From: a virus
Reading direction: 5' to 3' (one strand)
IMG/VR virus record: IMGVR_UViG_3300024308_000016
Coordinates: 1-64,000 of that record
Length of the DNA stretch: 64,000 nucleotides
A program made the translations under genes and the position numbers. Shown one piece after another: positions 42,165 through 50,102 of this stretch (position 1 is its first letter; every line of letters begins with the position of its first letter). The notes beneath the pieces are model-generated. The model did no database searches. It was not told where the DNA came from and worked only from the letters and a program-made list of their open reading frames with translations.

Positions 42165-42476
42165 ATGACTGACACTGAATTCACTACCATCACCGGTCTG
42201 CGCCAGACCATCGTGCGCTTGAGCCGAGAGATCGACCAGGCACTGCAGGCAGCTCCCACCACGACGGATCCAACCGTACGCCTGAACATAACCGTGATCG
42301 ACGCCATGAGAAGGTGCGGAATCGGTCTGGCTAACCTCACTGGAAAGCTCCTGAGCGACCGACTGGCGTCTCCTGATGGCAGCTACTCCTGCACCATCGA
42401 CAAACTCAAGAAAGCCATCGAAGAGATGGAATACACCAAACAAAAAGCGCTTGACCTGAAGGAATCCCCACCATGA
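42165..42476 (+). CDS. Small helical protein, 103 aa
   Basis: All-helical and similar in length and helix pattern to the MKL-type proteins, though it begins MTDTEF. It overlaps the start of the nucleotidyltransferase-like gene by four bases. This pairing with a nucleotidyltransferase recalls two-gene antitoxin/toxin or helical-partner layouts such as MNT-HEPN, but the helical protein has no visible HEPN active site. Confidence 0.6.
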   Translation: MTDTEFTTITGLRQTIVRLSREIDQALQAAPTTTDPTVRLNITVIDAMRRCGIGLANLTGKLLSDRLASPDGSYSCTIDKLKKAIEEMEYTKQKALDLKESPP

Positions 42477-42937
42477 ACTACTGCTCTGTCGTACAAGACA
42501 TCTTCTTTCCCGCCTACCTGGCTGTGGAAAAGCTCATCGACCACCGCCCCACTGTGACGATGGGCGCAGCGGTCTTGCTGCTGGCCAACCAGCGCTTTAC
42601 CGCTGATCACGATCTGGACTTGATCGTGCCAGCGAACTGTGGGCTGTTTGACGGCATCGAGCCGACAACATCGCCATGCGGCACCTACTACGGCTACAAG
42701 CGCATCATGGACATCCATGGTGTGAAGGTCGAGGTACTGGCGGACTTCTGGGTCACCACTCCCGGAAACCCACGTATCCAGCTGGTGGAAAAGCAAGCCA
42801 GCTTGCTGGTACGTGATGTGCGTGGCACCAAGTACGTGCCCATCACTTCCAGCTCCACACTGCGCGGCTTTTACCGTGCGATGAACCGGCCCAAGGACCA
42901 ACCGAAGATCCAACTCCTGGAGGAAGCTCTGTCATGA
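42473..42937 (+). CDS. Nucleotidyltransferase-like protein, 154 aa
   Basis: TMGAAVLLLANQRFTADHDLDLIVP (about residues 30-54) resembles the start of the nucleotidyltransferase fold of the AbiEii/MNT type, where a G-S or G-A strand turn is followed by DxD (here D45-H46-D47, D49). HGVKVEVLADFW near residue 83 provides the third acidic strand. It would transfer a nucleotide to protein, RNA or a small molecule. The glycine-serine pair of the classical motif is changed to GAAVL, so activity is not certain. It is coupled to the genes on both sides. Confidence 0.5.
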   Translation: MNYCSVVQDIFFPAYLAVEKLIDHRPTVTMGAAVLLLANQRFTADHDLDLIVPANCGLFDGIEPTTSPCGTYYGYKRIMDIHGVKVEVLADFWVTTPGNPRIQLVEKQASLLVRDVRGTKYVPITSSSTLRGFYRAMNRPKDQPKIQLLEEALS

Positions 42938-43527
42938 AGCCCACCAATCCCAAGATCGCCCAATACCTGGACCCGAAGAACACCGCCAAGATCACCGAAG
43001 ACCTTCGGGTCACTCTTGTCGACTCGGCTGTTCGGGAGGGTAAGCTGCTCGGTATCCCTGAAAAGGTGGTCACCGACCTGACTGAAGAACTAGCCATCGG
43101 AGCTATCGGCACTGCGGTGCCTGGGACCGAGAAGAAGCGTGATGTCATCATCCAGCAGATGCCGGACGGGCGTGTACGTGTGGCCGGGATGGCGGAGGAC
43201 ACCCACTCCACGCACACCAAGACCTCGTACGTGGTGCGCAAGTACTCTGCGGGTTACGCCGACAAGTCCATCACGTATGGCGACCACCGCTCCTTCGAAG
43301 AAGCATCAGCGATCGCGGCGTGCCTGTCACTGGGCCTGTACGACGATGACACTCGTCCCGAGTTCCTGGTACCTTCCCAGGTGCTCAAGGACAAGGGTGT
43401 GCGCCTGGGTCTCAAGGACGGCGACTACGTCGTCCAGGAGATCGTCTCCATCGTGCGTATCCCGCGGGTGCTCACCAACGATGTCCCAGTCCCCGGCAAT
43501 CCCAACGCCTTCATCCGCCCCTGCTAA
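42934..43527 (+). CDS. Hypothetical protein, 197 aa
   Basis: A helical N-terminal third and a strand-rich remainder with a charged central region. Its ATG overlaps the previous stop. No domain recognised. It is followed by the proteasome-like gene after an AAATAGAAAG. Confidence 0.65.
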   Translation: MKPTNPKIAQYLDPKNTAKITEDLRVTLVDSAVREGKLLGIPEKVVTDLTEELAIGAIGTAVPGTEKKRDVIIQQMPDGRVRVAGMAEDTHSTHTKTSYVVRKYSAGYADKSITYGDHRSFEEASAIAACLSLGLYDDDTRPEFLVPSQVLKDKGVRLGLKDGDYVVQEIVSIVRIPRVLTNDVPVPGNPNAFIRPC

Positions 43528-43556
43528 AGGCACCTCTCTCTAAATAGAAAGCATCC

Positions 43557-44258
43557 ATGACGACTATTATCGTAAACGAGAACTTCCTGATCGCTGATCA
43601 CCGGGCCACCACTTTGGTCAACCGTTCAGGCGACCACCTGACACTGGACGTGTCCACAGGTGAAAAGCCCACGGAAGTCATCTCGGACACTCGGTTGAAG
43701 ATCGAGATCCCGCCAGTGGGGCGACTGCTGGGCAAGAACGGTGGCTATGTGGAGGCATACGCCTTTACAGGCTCCGCCACTGTGTCCGATACCTTCAAGT
43801 CCATCTACGAGAAAACGATGCCCGAGCCCAGGCTGCTGTATGACGTGATGATGATCTTGTCGCTGGCACAAAACTCCCGCAACTGCTGCATCGTCGCGAT
43901 GATGAGTGATGGCTCCCGGGAACGGATTGAGATCACCGCCACCAAGTACGTCAACCGCTACATCCATGAAGGACCTGGCTGGACAGCCATCGGCTCAGGC
44001 CACTTCGCTGTGGACACCGTGACCAAGAACACGGGTCAGGACTCTGGTCTGACGGGCGGTGACTTGATAGCATTCGCCGCTGCTTGCGACACCTCCACCA
44101 GCCCCTCGTACTCAGTCTACTCCCGGGAGCACAAGGTGCTGTACGCCTGTGTCAACCCCAGCTACGCTGAGCACAAGGAGTCGTATCGCCGCTGCATCCG
44201 GGCAATGTACGAGTTCGACCAGCCGCACTACATCCCGATCCGCAACTGCCTCGCTTAA
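43557..44258 (+). CDS. Proteasome/HslV-like Ntn hydrolase
   Basis: After removal of the first methionine the protein starts with threonine: TTIIVNENFLIADHRATT, the pattern of proteasome beta subunits (TTTVGI....ILAADRRAT), with Thr as nucleophile and the acid at D14. DTRLKI fits the segment with the catalytic lysine, AYAFTGSA the AG-containing turn, and GWTAIGSGHFAVDTV (about residues 140-155) the conserved GSG helix start. At 233 aa it is the size of one beta subunit. It could form a ring protease, or be a single Ntn amidohydrolase. No unfoldase partner is in the window, so it might use a host ATPase. AAATAGAAAG precedes the ATG. Confidence 0.6.
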   Translation: MTTIIVNENFLIADHRATTLVNRSGDHLTLDVSTGEKPTEVISDTRLKIEIPPVGRLLGKNGGYVEAYAFTGSATVSDTFKSIYEKTMPEPRLLYDVMMILSLAQNSRNCCIVAMMSDGSRERIEITATKYVNRYIHEGPGWTAIGSGHFAVDTVTKNTGQDSGLTGGDLIAFAAACDTSTSPSYSVYSREHKVLYACVNPSYAEHKESYRRCIRAMYEFDQPHYIPIRNCLA

Positions 44259-44270
44259 AGGACCACACAC

Positions 44271-44651
44271 ATGACTACACATACTGACAGCCTGCACGAT
44301 AGCCAAGAACACCAGATCATCGTGGCGCTGCACGGCAAGCTGCGCGACTGCCGCAAGACGCTGGAGCACATCAGCGACAACATCCATGGCGTCATCGTGA
44401 TGAAACCTGGTGATAGCTCCCTGTTACTGAGCAGCTTCATCTCGCTTCGCCAGCACTGGGTAGAGATCGACGACTCGCTGCGCAGTCTGGCATTCATGCT
44501 GGGCGCACAAGCCGGTATCGCTATCGCTTCCCGGGCTTCGGGCTTCAATCCCACTACTGACGTTGGCAAGGACATGGTCAAAAGCCTGGACGCAGCGCTG
44601 GACGCCATGAGCGAAGCGCTCAAGACGCTCATCGCTAAGATCAATAGCTGA
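44271..44651 (+). CDS. Small helical protein, 126 aa
   Basis: All-helical, beginning with a histidine-rich leader, then a pattern like the MKL-type proteins (a long first helix, a second around SFISLRQHWVEIDDSLR, a last helix ALDAMSEALKTLI). AAAGGA lies before the ATG. It is the last gene before a strong terminator. Confidence 0.6.
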   Translation: MTTHTDSLHDSQEHQIIVALHGKLRDCRKTLEHISDNIHGVIVMKPGDSSLLLSSFISLRQHWVEIDDSLRSLAFMLGAQAGIAIASRASGFNPTTDVGKDMVKSLDAALDAMSEALKTLIAKINS

Positions 44652-44659
44652 TCGAGCTG

Positions 44660-44709
44660 AAGACCTCGTCCGCCGCGTCATGCGGCGGATGGGGAAGTCT
44701 TCTTTTTTT
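44660..44709 (+). terminator. Rho-independent terminator
   Basis: TCCGCCGC pairs with GCGGCGGA, extended by AGAC/GTCT outer pairs, followed by TTCTTTTTTTGTC. It ends the 40156-44651 unit. Confidence 0.9.
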
Positions 44710-44760
44710 GTCCCGATATCCGGAAGATCATCTGGCACAACCGTCTTTGTAGAATGATGC

Positions 44761-44784
44761 GGTCACTTACACCTTACATGAGGA
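44761..44784 (+). promoter_or_regulatory. Promoter-like element, copy 8
   Basis: CACTTACACCTTACATGAGG has one change from the consensus (CATGAGG for CTTGAGG). It lies 8 bases before the next start, the shortest distance of the set. Confidence 0.7.
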
Positions 44785-44791
44785 CAAACAG

Positions 44792-45400
44792 ATGAATCTT
44801 CAAAACTTAAACACCCTGATCACGATCATGGAGCGCGCTCGTGGCAAAAACAGCGTCTACATGCCGCTGCACCAAGCCACCAACCACTATCGCCTGATCG
44901 TGCGAGAGGAGATCCCCAAGTCGGAGGCAGAGTTCTATGCCCGCAAGTTCAAGGCTGACTTGCTGGGACATGTGGCCTTGTCTCCAGAATGGGCAGCCGC
45001 TGGCGGTGGTATGGATCTCATGGGCATGCCCGAGATGCCTGGCACTGAAGAGGGTCGGCAAGTCGTCTACCCAGCCGTGCAGGCGATGGAGAACTGGCTC
45101 AAGCTCACCAATCCAACAGTGGCGGCTATCTTCTATGGCTTTGAGATCGACTTTGGCGACGAATGCAAGTGGATCGACAAAAAGACCTACACCTACTCCC
45201 AAAAGGAGTGGAACAAGATCACCGCTGAAGATATCCTGCGGGTCTTGTATGAGTTGAGAGACAACGGAGAGATCGCGTTCTTGGAACGTATCGCTCGGGA
45301 GCTTCCTAACTACCCGACACAACAAAAGACGCTACTCGATGTATGTGTGCGTCGGTTTGTGGCTATGGTGCATGCGCTCAAGCGAATGCCCAACGTCTAA
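44792..45400 (+). CDS. Hypothetical protein, 202 aa, four-member family
   Basis: The fourth member of the family with 3316, 6585 and 8306, although 36 kb away. LLGHVALSPEW replaces LAGHIALLPEF; AMENWLKLTNPTVAAIFYGFEI and the C-terminal ITAEDILRVLYELRDN align with the others. It stands first after a promoter, ahead of the helical array. Function unknown. Confidence 0.7.
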   Translation: MNLQNLNTLITIMERARGKNSVYMPLHQATNHYRLIVREEIPKSEAEFYARKFKADLLGHVALSPEWAAAGGGMDLMGMPEMPGTEEGRQVVYPAVQAMENWLKLTNPTVAAIFYGFEIDFGDECKWIDKKTYTYSQKEWNKITAEDILRVLYELRDNGEIAFLERIARELPNYPTQQKTLLDVCVRRFVAMVHALKRMPNV

Positions 45401-45410
45401 TACCTCCCAC

Positions 45411-45439
45411 TCTCCCGGCCCCAGTAGGGGTCGGGAGAT
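45411..45439 (+). terminator. Hairpin, weak terminator
   Basis: CTCCCGGCCCC-agta-GGGGTCGGGAG with one mismatch. There is no T run, so it probably allows read-through to the array genes. Confidence 0.55.
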
Positions 45440-45469
45440 ATGGCACTATGTTCACCTAAGGAGAAAGCA

Positions 45470-45796
45470 ATGAAACTAGCACAAATGAGTCTCGCCATGC
45501 AAATGCTATCGTCGGAGCACATAGGCTATGACACACTGCGCAACGGTGTGTTGACCCAGCAGCAAAGACAGCCGGATACCCCGGAGGGTCGCCACATACG
45601 CGCCAAAATCCAGGTAATCCTTCCGTTATTCGGGAGTTTGCAGCATGCGATCTGGGAGCTGGAGCAGATGGTCTTTACCCATAGCACTCCCTTCGAAGAG
45701 ATCGAGCGGCATTACAGAGTGATCCGGGAAATCGGCTGTTCCCTGTGGGATCAATTCAAGGCCGCCACGCGCATCGAGCCTAGAAAGCAAAAATGA
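45470..45796 (+). CDS. Small helical protein, array member 1, 108 aa
   Basis: First of nine consecutive genes (45470-48567) for all-helical proteins of 107-130 residues. It begins MKLAQMSLAMQM. AAGGAGAAAG gives it the best ribosome site of the array. The stop overlaps the next start by four bases. Function unknown. Confidence 0.65.
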   Translation: MKLAQMSLAMQMLSSEHIGYDTLRNGVLTQQQRQPDTPEGRHIRAKIQVILPLFGSLQHAIWELEQMVFTHSTPFEEIERHYRVIREIGCSLWDQFKAATRIEPRKQK

Positions 45797-46116
45797 AACT
45801 CAGTAACCGGATATACCTAACCACTCAAGCCGCCAGGATGGAGACAGCTCTAGAGACTCTGGCAGCTTACCGGATGCATCTATTTGCCGAGATGACCTCA
45901 AAAGGCTCAGATCCCCGAGTTGTCTCGATACTTAGCACCATCCGAAACGTCCGTAACTTCCTGACTGAGACTTGTGCATTAGCGCATATCTCCAGTGTCT
46001 CAGACCTGTACTTCTCATTTGTCTTCGAATGGATCGATGACTTTGATACAGAGCTACTGAGATTTAGGGAGTTAGAGCGTCAGTTTTGGGCCCTTATGAG
46101 AGAGCTAGACAAATGA
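45793..46116 (+). CDS. Small helical protein, array member 2, 107 aa
   Basis: All-helical, beginning MKLSNRIYL. Its first helix has the pattern seen in member 1. Translation is coupled on both sides by ATGA overlaps. Function unknown. Confidence 0.65.
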   Translation: MKLSNRIYLTTQAARMETALETLAAYRMHLFAEMTSKGSDPRVVSILSTIRNVRNFLTETCALAHISSVSDLYFSFVFEWIDDFDTELLRFRELERQFWALMRELDK

Positions 46117-46469
46117 ACCTCAAAAGACACGTCGAGATCAATGGGGCCGTGGCGGCCGGCTACCAGCACGCGGCAAAGATGCACAGGGAGCTGCTGCAAT
46201 ACCGTGACAGCATCGACCTGCACTGGCCAGTGCTCAGGACAGAGCCTGAGCAAGTGCTCAAGCTCTTTCGCCGTGCCTCCGACGATGTCGCGGGAGTGGC
46301 TATAGCTGTCGACTATCTGGACACGGCTAGGATGGAACCAGGTGCGCAGCATGGCAAGATGCAGGATCTGTGGACCGGCATCACGTGCGCCGTCATGGGA
46401 GCCGCGGTCGCGTTGAACACCCTGAAGCGGGAGATTATGCGTACGGGAGGCAACCGTGAAGCTCGCTGA
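46113..46469 (+). CDS. Small helical protein, array member 3, 118 aa
   Basis: All-helical, beginning MNLKRHVEIN, with an alanine-rich central helix (ITCAVMGAAVAL). It overlaps member 2 by four bases and member 4 by 14. Function unknown. Confidence 0.65.
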   Translation: MNLKRHVEINGAVAAGYQHAAKMHRELLQYRDSIDLHWPVLRTEPEQVLKLFRRASDDVAGVAIAVDYLDTARMEPGAQHGKMQDLWTGITCAVMGAAVALNTLKREIMRTGGNREAR

Positions 46470-46803
46470 TCTGTCGTTTGCCGTAGAGCAGTACCAGCTC
46501 CTGACGGACTCGTACTACCGGATCACCGCGATGATGAATACCCCGACAACCCAGGTGGCTTTTGTACTGACCTCCCGTGAAATAGACCAGGTCTCGGAGC
46601 TATACCACGATATCCATGGCAGAAAAGAAAAGATGTACCGGCACTTGGGGTTCTTGGAGACATCGATCTTGAGGTCCAATCAAGAGCTGGTCACTTCTAA
46701 CACTTCGGTGATCGTCGCCCTGAATGCCGTGCTATTGGCTTCGATCGATCGGCTCACAGCCAAGATCGCGCAGCTACTCCTTAATAGAAAGTCTTCCCAA
46801 TGA
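46456..46803 (+). CDS. Small helical protein, array member 4, 115 aa, GTG start
   Basis: It begins with GTG (MKLADLSFAVEQ), with GGGAGG 5 bases before, and overlaps member 3. The last helix (LLASIDRLTAKIAQLLL) is strongly amphipathic. It overlaps member 5 by four bases. Function unknown. Confidence 0.65.
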   Translation: MKLADLSFAVEQYQLLTDSYYRITAMMNTPTTQVAFVLTSREIDQVSELYHDIHGRKEKMYRHLGFLETSILRSNQELVTSNTSVIVALNAVLLASIDRLTAKIAQLLLNRKSSQ

Positions 46804-47153
46804 AATACCAACCACTGGTCCAGACCGCCGTCCCGGCCTGCGAGTACATAAAGCAAGTCGAAGTGCTGGCCCACTTCCTCGATGATGTCGGACGTCAGAT
46901 AGAAAACCAACCACTTGTCGAGGGCGCCACTATGCAGATGCACAACTCAGCAGTCGCGCATATCAATAAAGTCATGAAAGATGCCAGCGGCTTCACCCTG
47001 GGGTTGGTGATCGACATCTTCATAGGAAGCACTGGTGAAGAAGATGCCGTGCAGCATTGCAAGACAGCTCCTCTTCTTATTACAGCCTTGGAAGATGCCC
47101 TCAGAAGCTGGTTGCAACTGTACGGTGTCTCCGTTTCCTTCCACTACAAATGA
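46800..47153 (+). CDS. Small helical protein, array member 5, 117 aa
   Basis: Begins MKYQPLVQTAV. AATAGAAAG lies before the start inside member 4. Helical, with a somewhat hydrophobic middle (FTLGLVIDIFIG). It overlaps member 6. Function unknown. Confidence 0.65.
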   Translation: MKYQPLVQTAVPACEYIKQVEVLAHFLDDVGRQIENQPLVEGATMQMHNSAVAHINKVMKDASGFTLGLVIDIFIGSTGEEDAVQHCKTAPLLITALEDALRSWLQLYGVSVSFHYK

Positions 47154-47497
47154 AGAAGGACACACTTCTGCAGCTGATCGAAGGCATGTACCAGATTCGT
47201 CTGGAGTACGACCGCCTGATCGATCACTGGGCAGACTATCGACAGCGCCTACTCACCAAGTTCAATAACTCAGGCGGGCAGCCCGCGTCCCAAGAGCTCA
47301 GGGACATGACCGAGCGACTGTACTATGCTGATGACGATTACTGCGAAGAGGAGGAGGCTCTTCTGCTGTATATCTGGGGCTCCAAAGACGACATAGATGC
47401 ATTAGAATCAATTAAGTCTGGATTATCTGCAGCTCTTTCTAATATAGCGGATGCACTATCTGCTATTCGCGCTTATTTGAAAAGATATAATCTATGA
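47150..47497 (+). CDS. Small helical protein, array member 6, 115 aa
   Basis: Begins MKKDTLLQLIEGMYQ. It has a run of acidic residues in the middle (YYADDDYCEEEEALLLY). The last 35 codons switch to AT-rich usage, which continues into member 7, suggesting recombination or a recent join. Function unknown. Confidence 0.65.
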   Translation: MKKDTLLQLIEGMYQIRLEYDRLIDHWADYRQRLLTKFNNSGGQPASQELRDMTERLYYADDDYCEEEEALLLYIWGSKDDIDALESIKSGLSAALSNIADALSAIRAYLKRYNL

Positions 47498-47862
47498 AAC
47501 TCAACCTGATAATAAGGGCAGCTAATTGGCTGCATATAAAGAGTTACAGAGTTGAATATCTGCACTCTATTTATGTCGATATAAACGAGCGGATCAATGC
47601 GATATTCGAGGCTGCTGATTTCAATGACTTTGTCATGGATCCGATCACAATCGAGCAGCTCAAACAGCTGCATCAATCTGTGCACATGACCGCCCGCATC
47701 CAGCATGGTGTGACGGCGCATCTGATGGCGTCGGATCTGACACCGGACGCTTTCAAGCGATACAATCTGGATTTCTGGCAAGCCGACGCTGCCGCCCTCT
47801 GTGCCTTCCAGGCGTTGGAGCTACGAATCAAACAAGGAACTGTCATGAAAGGAAGAACATGA
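47494..47862 (+). CDS. Small helical protein, array member 7, 122 aa
   Basis: Begins MKLNLIIRAANW. The first 30 codons are AT-rich, unlike the rest of the gene. Helical throughout. It overlaps both neighbours by four bases. Function unknown. Confidence 0.65.
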   Translation: MKLNLIIRAANWLHIKSYRVEYLHSIYVDINERINAIFEAADFNDFVMDPITIEQLKQLHQSVHMTARIQHGVTAHLMASDLTPDAFKRYNLDFWQADAAALCAFQALELRIKQGTVMKGRT

Positions 47863-48251
47863 TCAAGACCACCCTACCAGTTCGCATGGAGGGTTATCAC
47901 CACTACGACACGTCCATCCGGCTGTCGGCAGTCATTGACTCATTCATCGAGTCGGTGGAGTCCTTCATCAACGGCCTGCGCACACTGATGGCCGACAGCA
48001 CTGATGAAGAGCTCATCAAACACCACAACCGCCTGCAGGAGCTGCGCCTGGACGCATGTGTGGACTCCGCCGATGCGGAAGAAGGCATGAACGAAGGCGC
48101 CACCTACATGCTGGCTCTGGGACCTCACCAGCGCTACTTCGAAATATCCAAAGGAATCATCGACAAGCTGCTGACCAAGTATGGTCAGCTGACCGAGGAA
48201 GTGTACGCGATTTCCATCTTCATCAACGGGAGGTTCGATGCGCTTGACTGA
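47859..48251 (+). CDS. Small helical protein, array member 8, 130 aa
   Basis: Begins MIKTTLPVRMEGYHH, the longest of the array, helical after a short extended start. It overlaps member 9 by 14 bases. Function unknown. Confidence 0.65.
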   Translation: MIKTTLPVRMEGYHHYDTSIRLSAVIDSFIESVESFINGLRTLMADSTDEELIKHHNRLQELRLDACVDSADAEEGMNEGATYMLALGPHQRYFEISKGIIDKLLTKYGQLTEEVYAISIFINGRFDALD

Positions 48252-48567
48252 ATGGAAGCAAGCGGCCAGCGACTTGTCGCTGCTGGAGTCGATCGATGGC
48301 CAGATCCGCGAGTGCATGGGTAGGAACTCCGTCAAGAGTTTCTCCACCAAGATCGCTCCCGAGAAAGCCATGCAGGACATGCAGTTGTGCCTGGAGCTCT
48401 CGGATACGTACTTCAAGTGGCTGGCGGCTTACCAGGAACACTATGTCAACGCATTCTCCAACAGCATCAAGTTCGATGCATTGGTGGCGTTGTTCTTCGA
48501 GGCATTTAGGCTCAGTCAGACGTTCTTCAAGCTCAGCAACGCTCGTGTGGCGCTGAGGCTGGGATAA
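48238..48567 (+). CDS. Small helical protein, array member 9, 109 aa
   Basis: Begins MRLTEWKQAASDL. All-helical; the last helix (FFEAFRLSQTFFKL) is rich in phenylalanine. It is the last gene of the array, directly before a terminator. Function unknown. Confidence 0.65.
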   Translation: MRLTEWKQAASDLSLLESIDGQIRECMGRNSVKSFSTKIAPEKAMQDMQLCLELSDTYFKWLAAYQEHYVNAFSNSIKFDALVALFFEAFRLSQTFFKLSNARVALRLG

Positions 48568-48577
48568 AGCGTCCTCT

Positions 48578-48626
48578 ATCCACCAGCCCCCGATGGGCTG
48601 GTGGATGAGTGCTCTTTTCTTTTTTG
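48578..48626 (+). terminator. Rho-independent terminator
   Basis: ATCCACCAGCCC-ccgat-GGGCTGGTGGAT, a perfect 12 bp stem, then TTTTCTTTTTTGTC. It ends the array. Confidence 0.9.
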
Positions 48627-48669
48627 TCTGCGATGTTCGGATCATCATCTGGTAAAACACGGAGGATCT

Positions 48670-49017
48670 ATGGACATCAACATCGTAAGTGGTCTGCTGG
48701 TGAGCCACTTCAAAGCTCTGTACGAGCAGTACCCTGGAGAGCAATTCAACTGCATCGTCACCGCCAAGCAGTCGTGCAGGAAACGCAACTACCCGTACCT
48801 TGTCACGGGCTATGCGGTATCGTCGAATGTGGCCAAGCGTATCTTGTACCTGACCAGCGAGATCAGTAAGGTGGCGCCCGGTCCTGTGGAAGCAGACACT
48901 CGCATCTACGTGAGGACATCCAAGAACGTACCGATCTCCTACTTCTGGGTGAGAGACAACAACACGCTGGAGCCTATCGAGCTGCCCCTGACTCCTGAAG
49001 ACCCAAGACCTACGTAG
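48670..49017 (+). CDS. Hypothetical protein, 115 aa
   Basis: The ATG at 48670 has GGAGG 5 bases before it. A small alpha/beta protein with alternating basic and hydrophobic residues. It lies in a short unit between two terminators; the upstream stretch GATCATCATCTGGTAAAACA resembles one at 44727 and might hold a promoter of another type. Confidence 0.65.
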   Translation: MDINIVSGLLVSHFKALYEQYPGEQFNCIVTAKQSCRKRNYPYLVTGYAVSSNVAKRILYLTSEISKVAPGPVEADTRIYVRTSKNVPISYFWVRDNNTLEPIELPLTPEDPRPT

Positions 49018-49077
49018 AAAATAGCTGGCCTCTGTATACAGTGATCCGACTTGGATTGCTTATGGAGGTTTCGGGAA

Positions 49078-49350
49078 ATGGGAGATAACATCGGTAACTT
49101 GGTGCTGGGCTGGTACGGCATCGTCATGTGCGTCGTGTTGATCATGGCGTGCATCGGCTTCATCGCCTCGTTCAGCGACAACCTGGCGCTGTGGACCAGC
49201 ATCCCGCTGGGCGCGGCAGCTGGCGTGTTCGTGACATGGGCGGCGCACTGGTTCATGATGGTGGTGGTGGGATTCGTCGCCGCCATGGGGCCCAAGTTGT
49301 TCGACTTCATTCAGCGGGACTTCCAAAAGACGATCGGCTGGTTCAGCTGA
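49078..49350 (+). CDS. Membrane protein, 90 aa
   Basis: Hydrophobic segments at about residues 6-28 and 34-68 (probably three spans), followed by a short amphipathic tail FIQRDFQKTIGWFS. GGAGG and GGGAAATG context supports the ATG at 49078. A holin-like size and layout, but no lysis gene is adjacent, so that remains a guess. Confidence 0.65.
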   Translation: MGDNIGNLVLGWYGIVMCVVLIMACIGFIASFSDNLALWTSIPLGAAAGVFVTWAAHWFMMVVVGFVAAMGPKLFDFIQRDFQKTIGWFS

Positions 49351-49358
49351 CGCATTCA

Positions 49359-49390
49359 CACCTTCGCTTTCCTTCGGGAAAGCGAAGGTG
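49359..49390 (+). terminator. Hairpin terminator
   Basis: CACCTTCGCTTTCC-ttcg-GGAAAGCGAAGGTG, a perfect 14 bp stem, without a T run. Confidence 0.65.
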
Positions 49391-49415
49391 GATATATGCC
49401 GTGTGTAGAAAATCT

Positions 49416-49439
49416 GAATCACTTATACTCTACTTGAGG
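49416..49439 (+). promoter_or_regulatory. Promoter-like element, copy 9
   Basis: CACTTATACTCTACTTGAGG, a perfect consensus match, 42 bases ahead of the next gene. Confidence 0.75.
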
Positions 49440-49481
49440 CAATGGCTTCAATTCTTTTATTTTAAATAGGAAAGCAGTCTA

Positions 49482-50087
49482 ATGTATCATAATCACACTC
49501 GGGTATATCGCGGACATAATCCGTTTATTCGATTAGCTCCGATTGCCAAACTCCATTTCCCTGTCGCGGTATTAAACGCGATGGATAAAGTCGTCGCCAA
49601 GAACCTTAAATACCTGGGCACACATCTGTATGCGGCAACGTTTGAGGCGCACAGCGTCAATGGCCGTGACTATGGCCATGGCATCGCCCTGTACCAAGAA
49701 GAGGGCGGCTACCTAGAGACTCGCGAAACTGGCGGTGCTCTTCGGATCTACGCATTGAACCGGACTCTGGAAGGTGTGCATCCGATCGATCGAAAGCCTG
49801 CAGATTTCCCCGAGCTGTGGGGTGATCTGAATTGCCCCAACGATCGCGACTACTTGCTGGGCTCACAGATGGTGGTCGACATCGTCGGCAGTCTCGTTCC
49901 CCATCAGCACCCGGTCTACTCGATCTCGTGCGGCGGCATCGACAGACAGCAGCCATTGGCGTTTCTGGATGTGGAGATGCGTGATGCACGCATAGGCCCC
50001 TACGCGATAGAGTGGGAGTTTGTCCGAGCAGACAAAGCCATCAACAACTCCATGAGCTGGATCCGCGGTGTTCGAGACCCCCGATAA
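49482..50087 (+). CDS. Hypothetical protein, 201 aa
   Basis: The first 40 codons are AT-rich, the rest typical. A mixed alpha/beta protein with a histidine-rich start (MYHNHTRVYRGHN). AATAGGAAAG precedes the ATG. It is first under promoter copy 9. No domain recognised. Confidence 0.65.
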   Translation: MYHNHTRVYRGHNPFIRLAPIAKLHFPVAVLNAMDKVVAKNLKYLGTHLYAATFEAHSVNGRDYGHGIALYQEEGGYLETRETGGALRIYALNRTLEGVHPIDRKPADFPELWGDLNCPNDRDYLLGSQMVVDIVGSLVPHQHPVYSISCGGIDRQQPLAFLDVEMRDARIGPYAIEWEFVRADKAINNSMSWIRGVRDPR

Positions 50088-50102
50088 GAAAGGACAAGAG
50101 TT

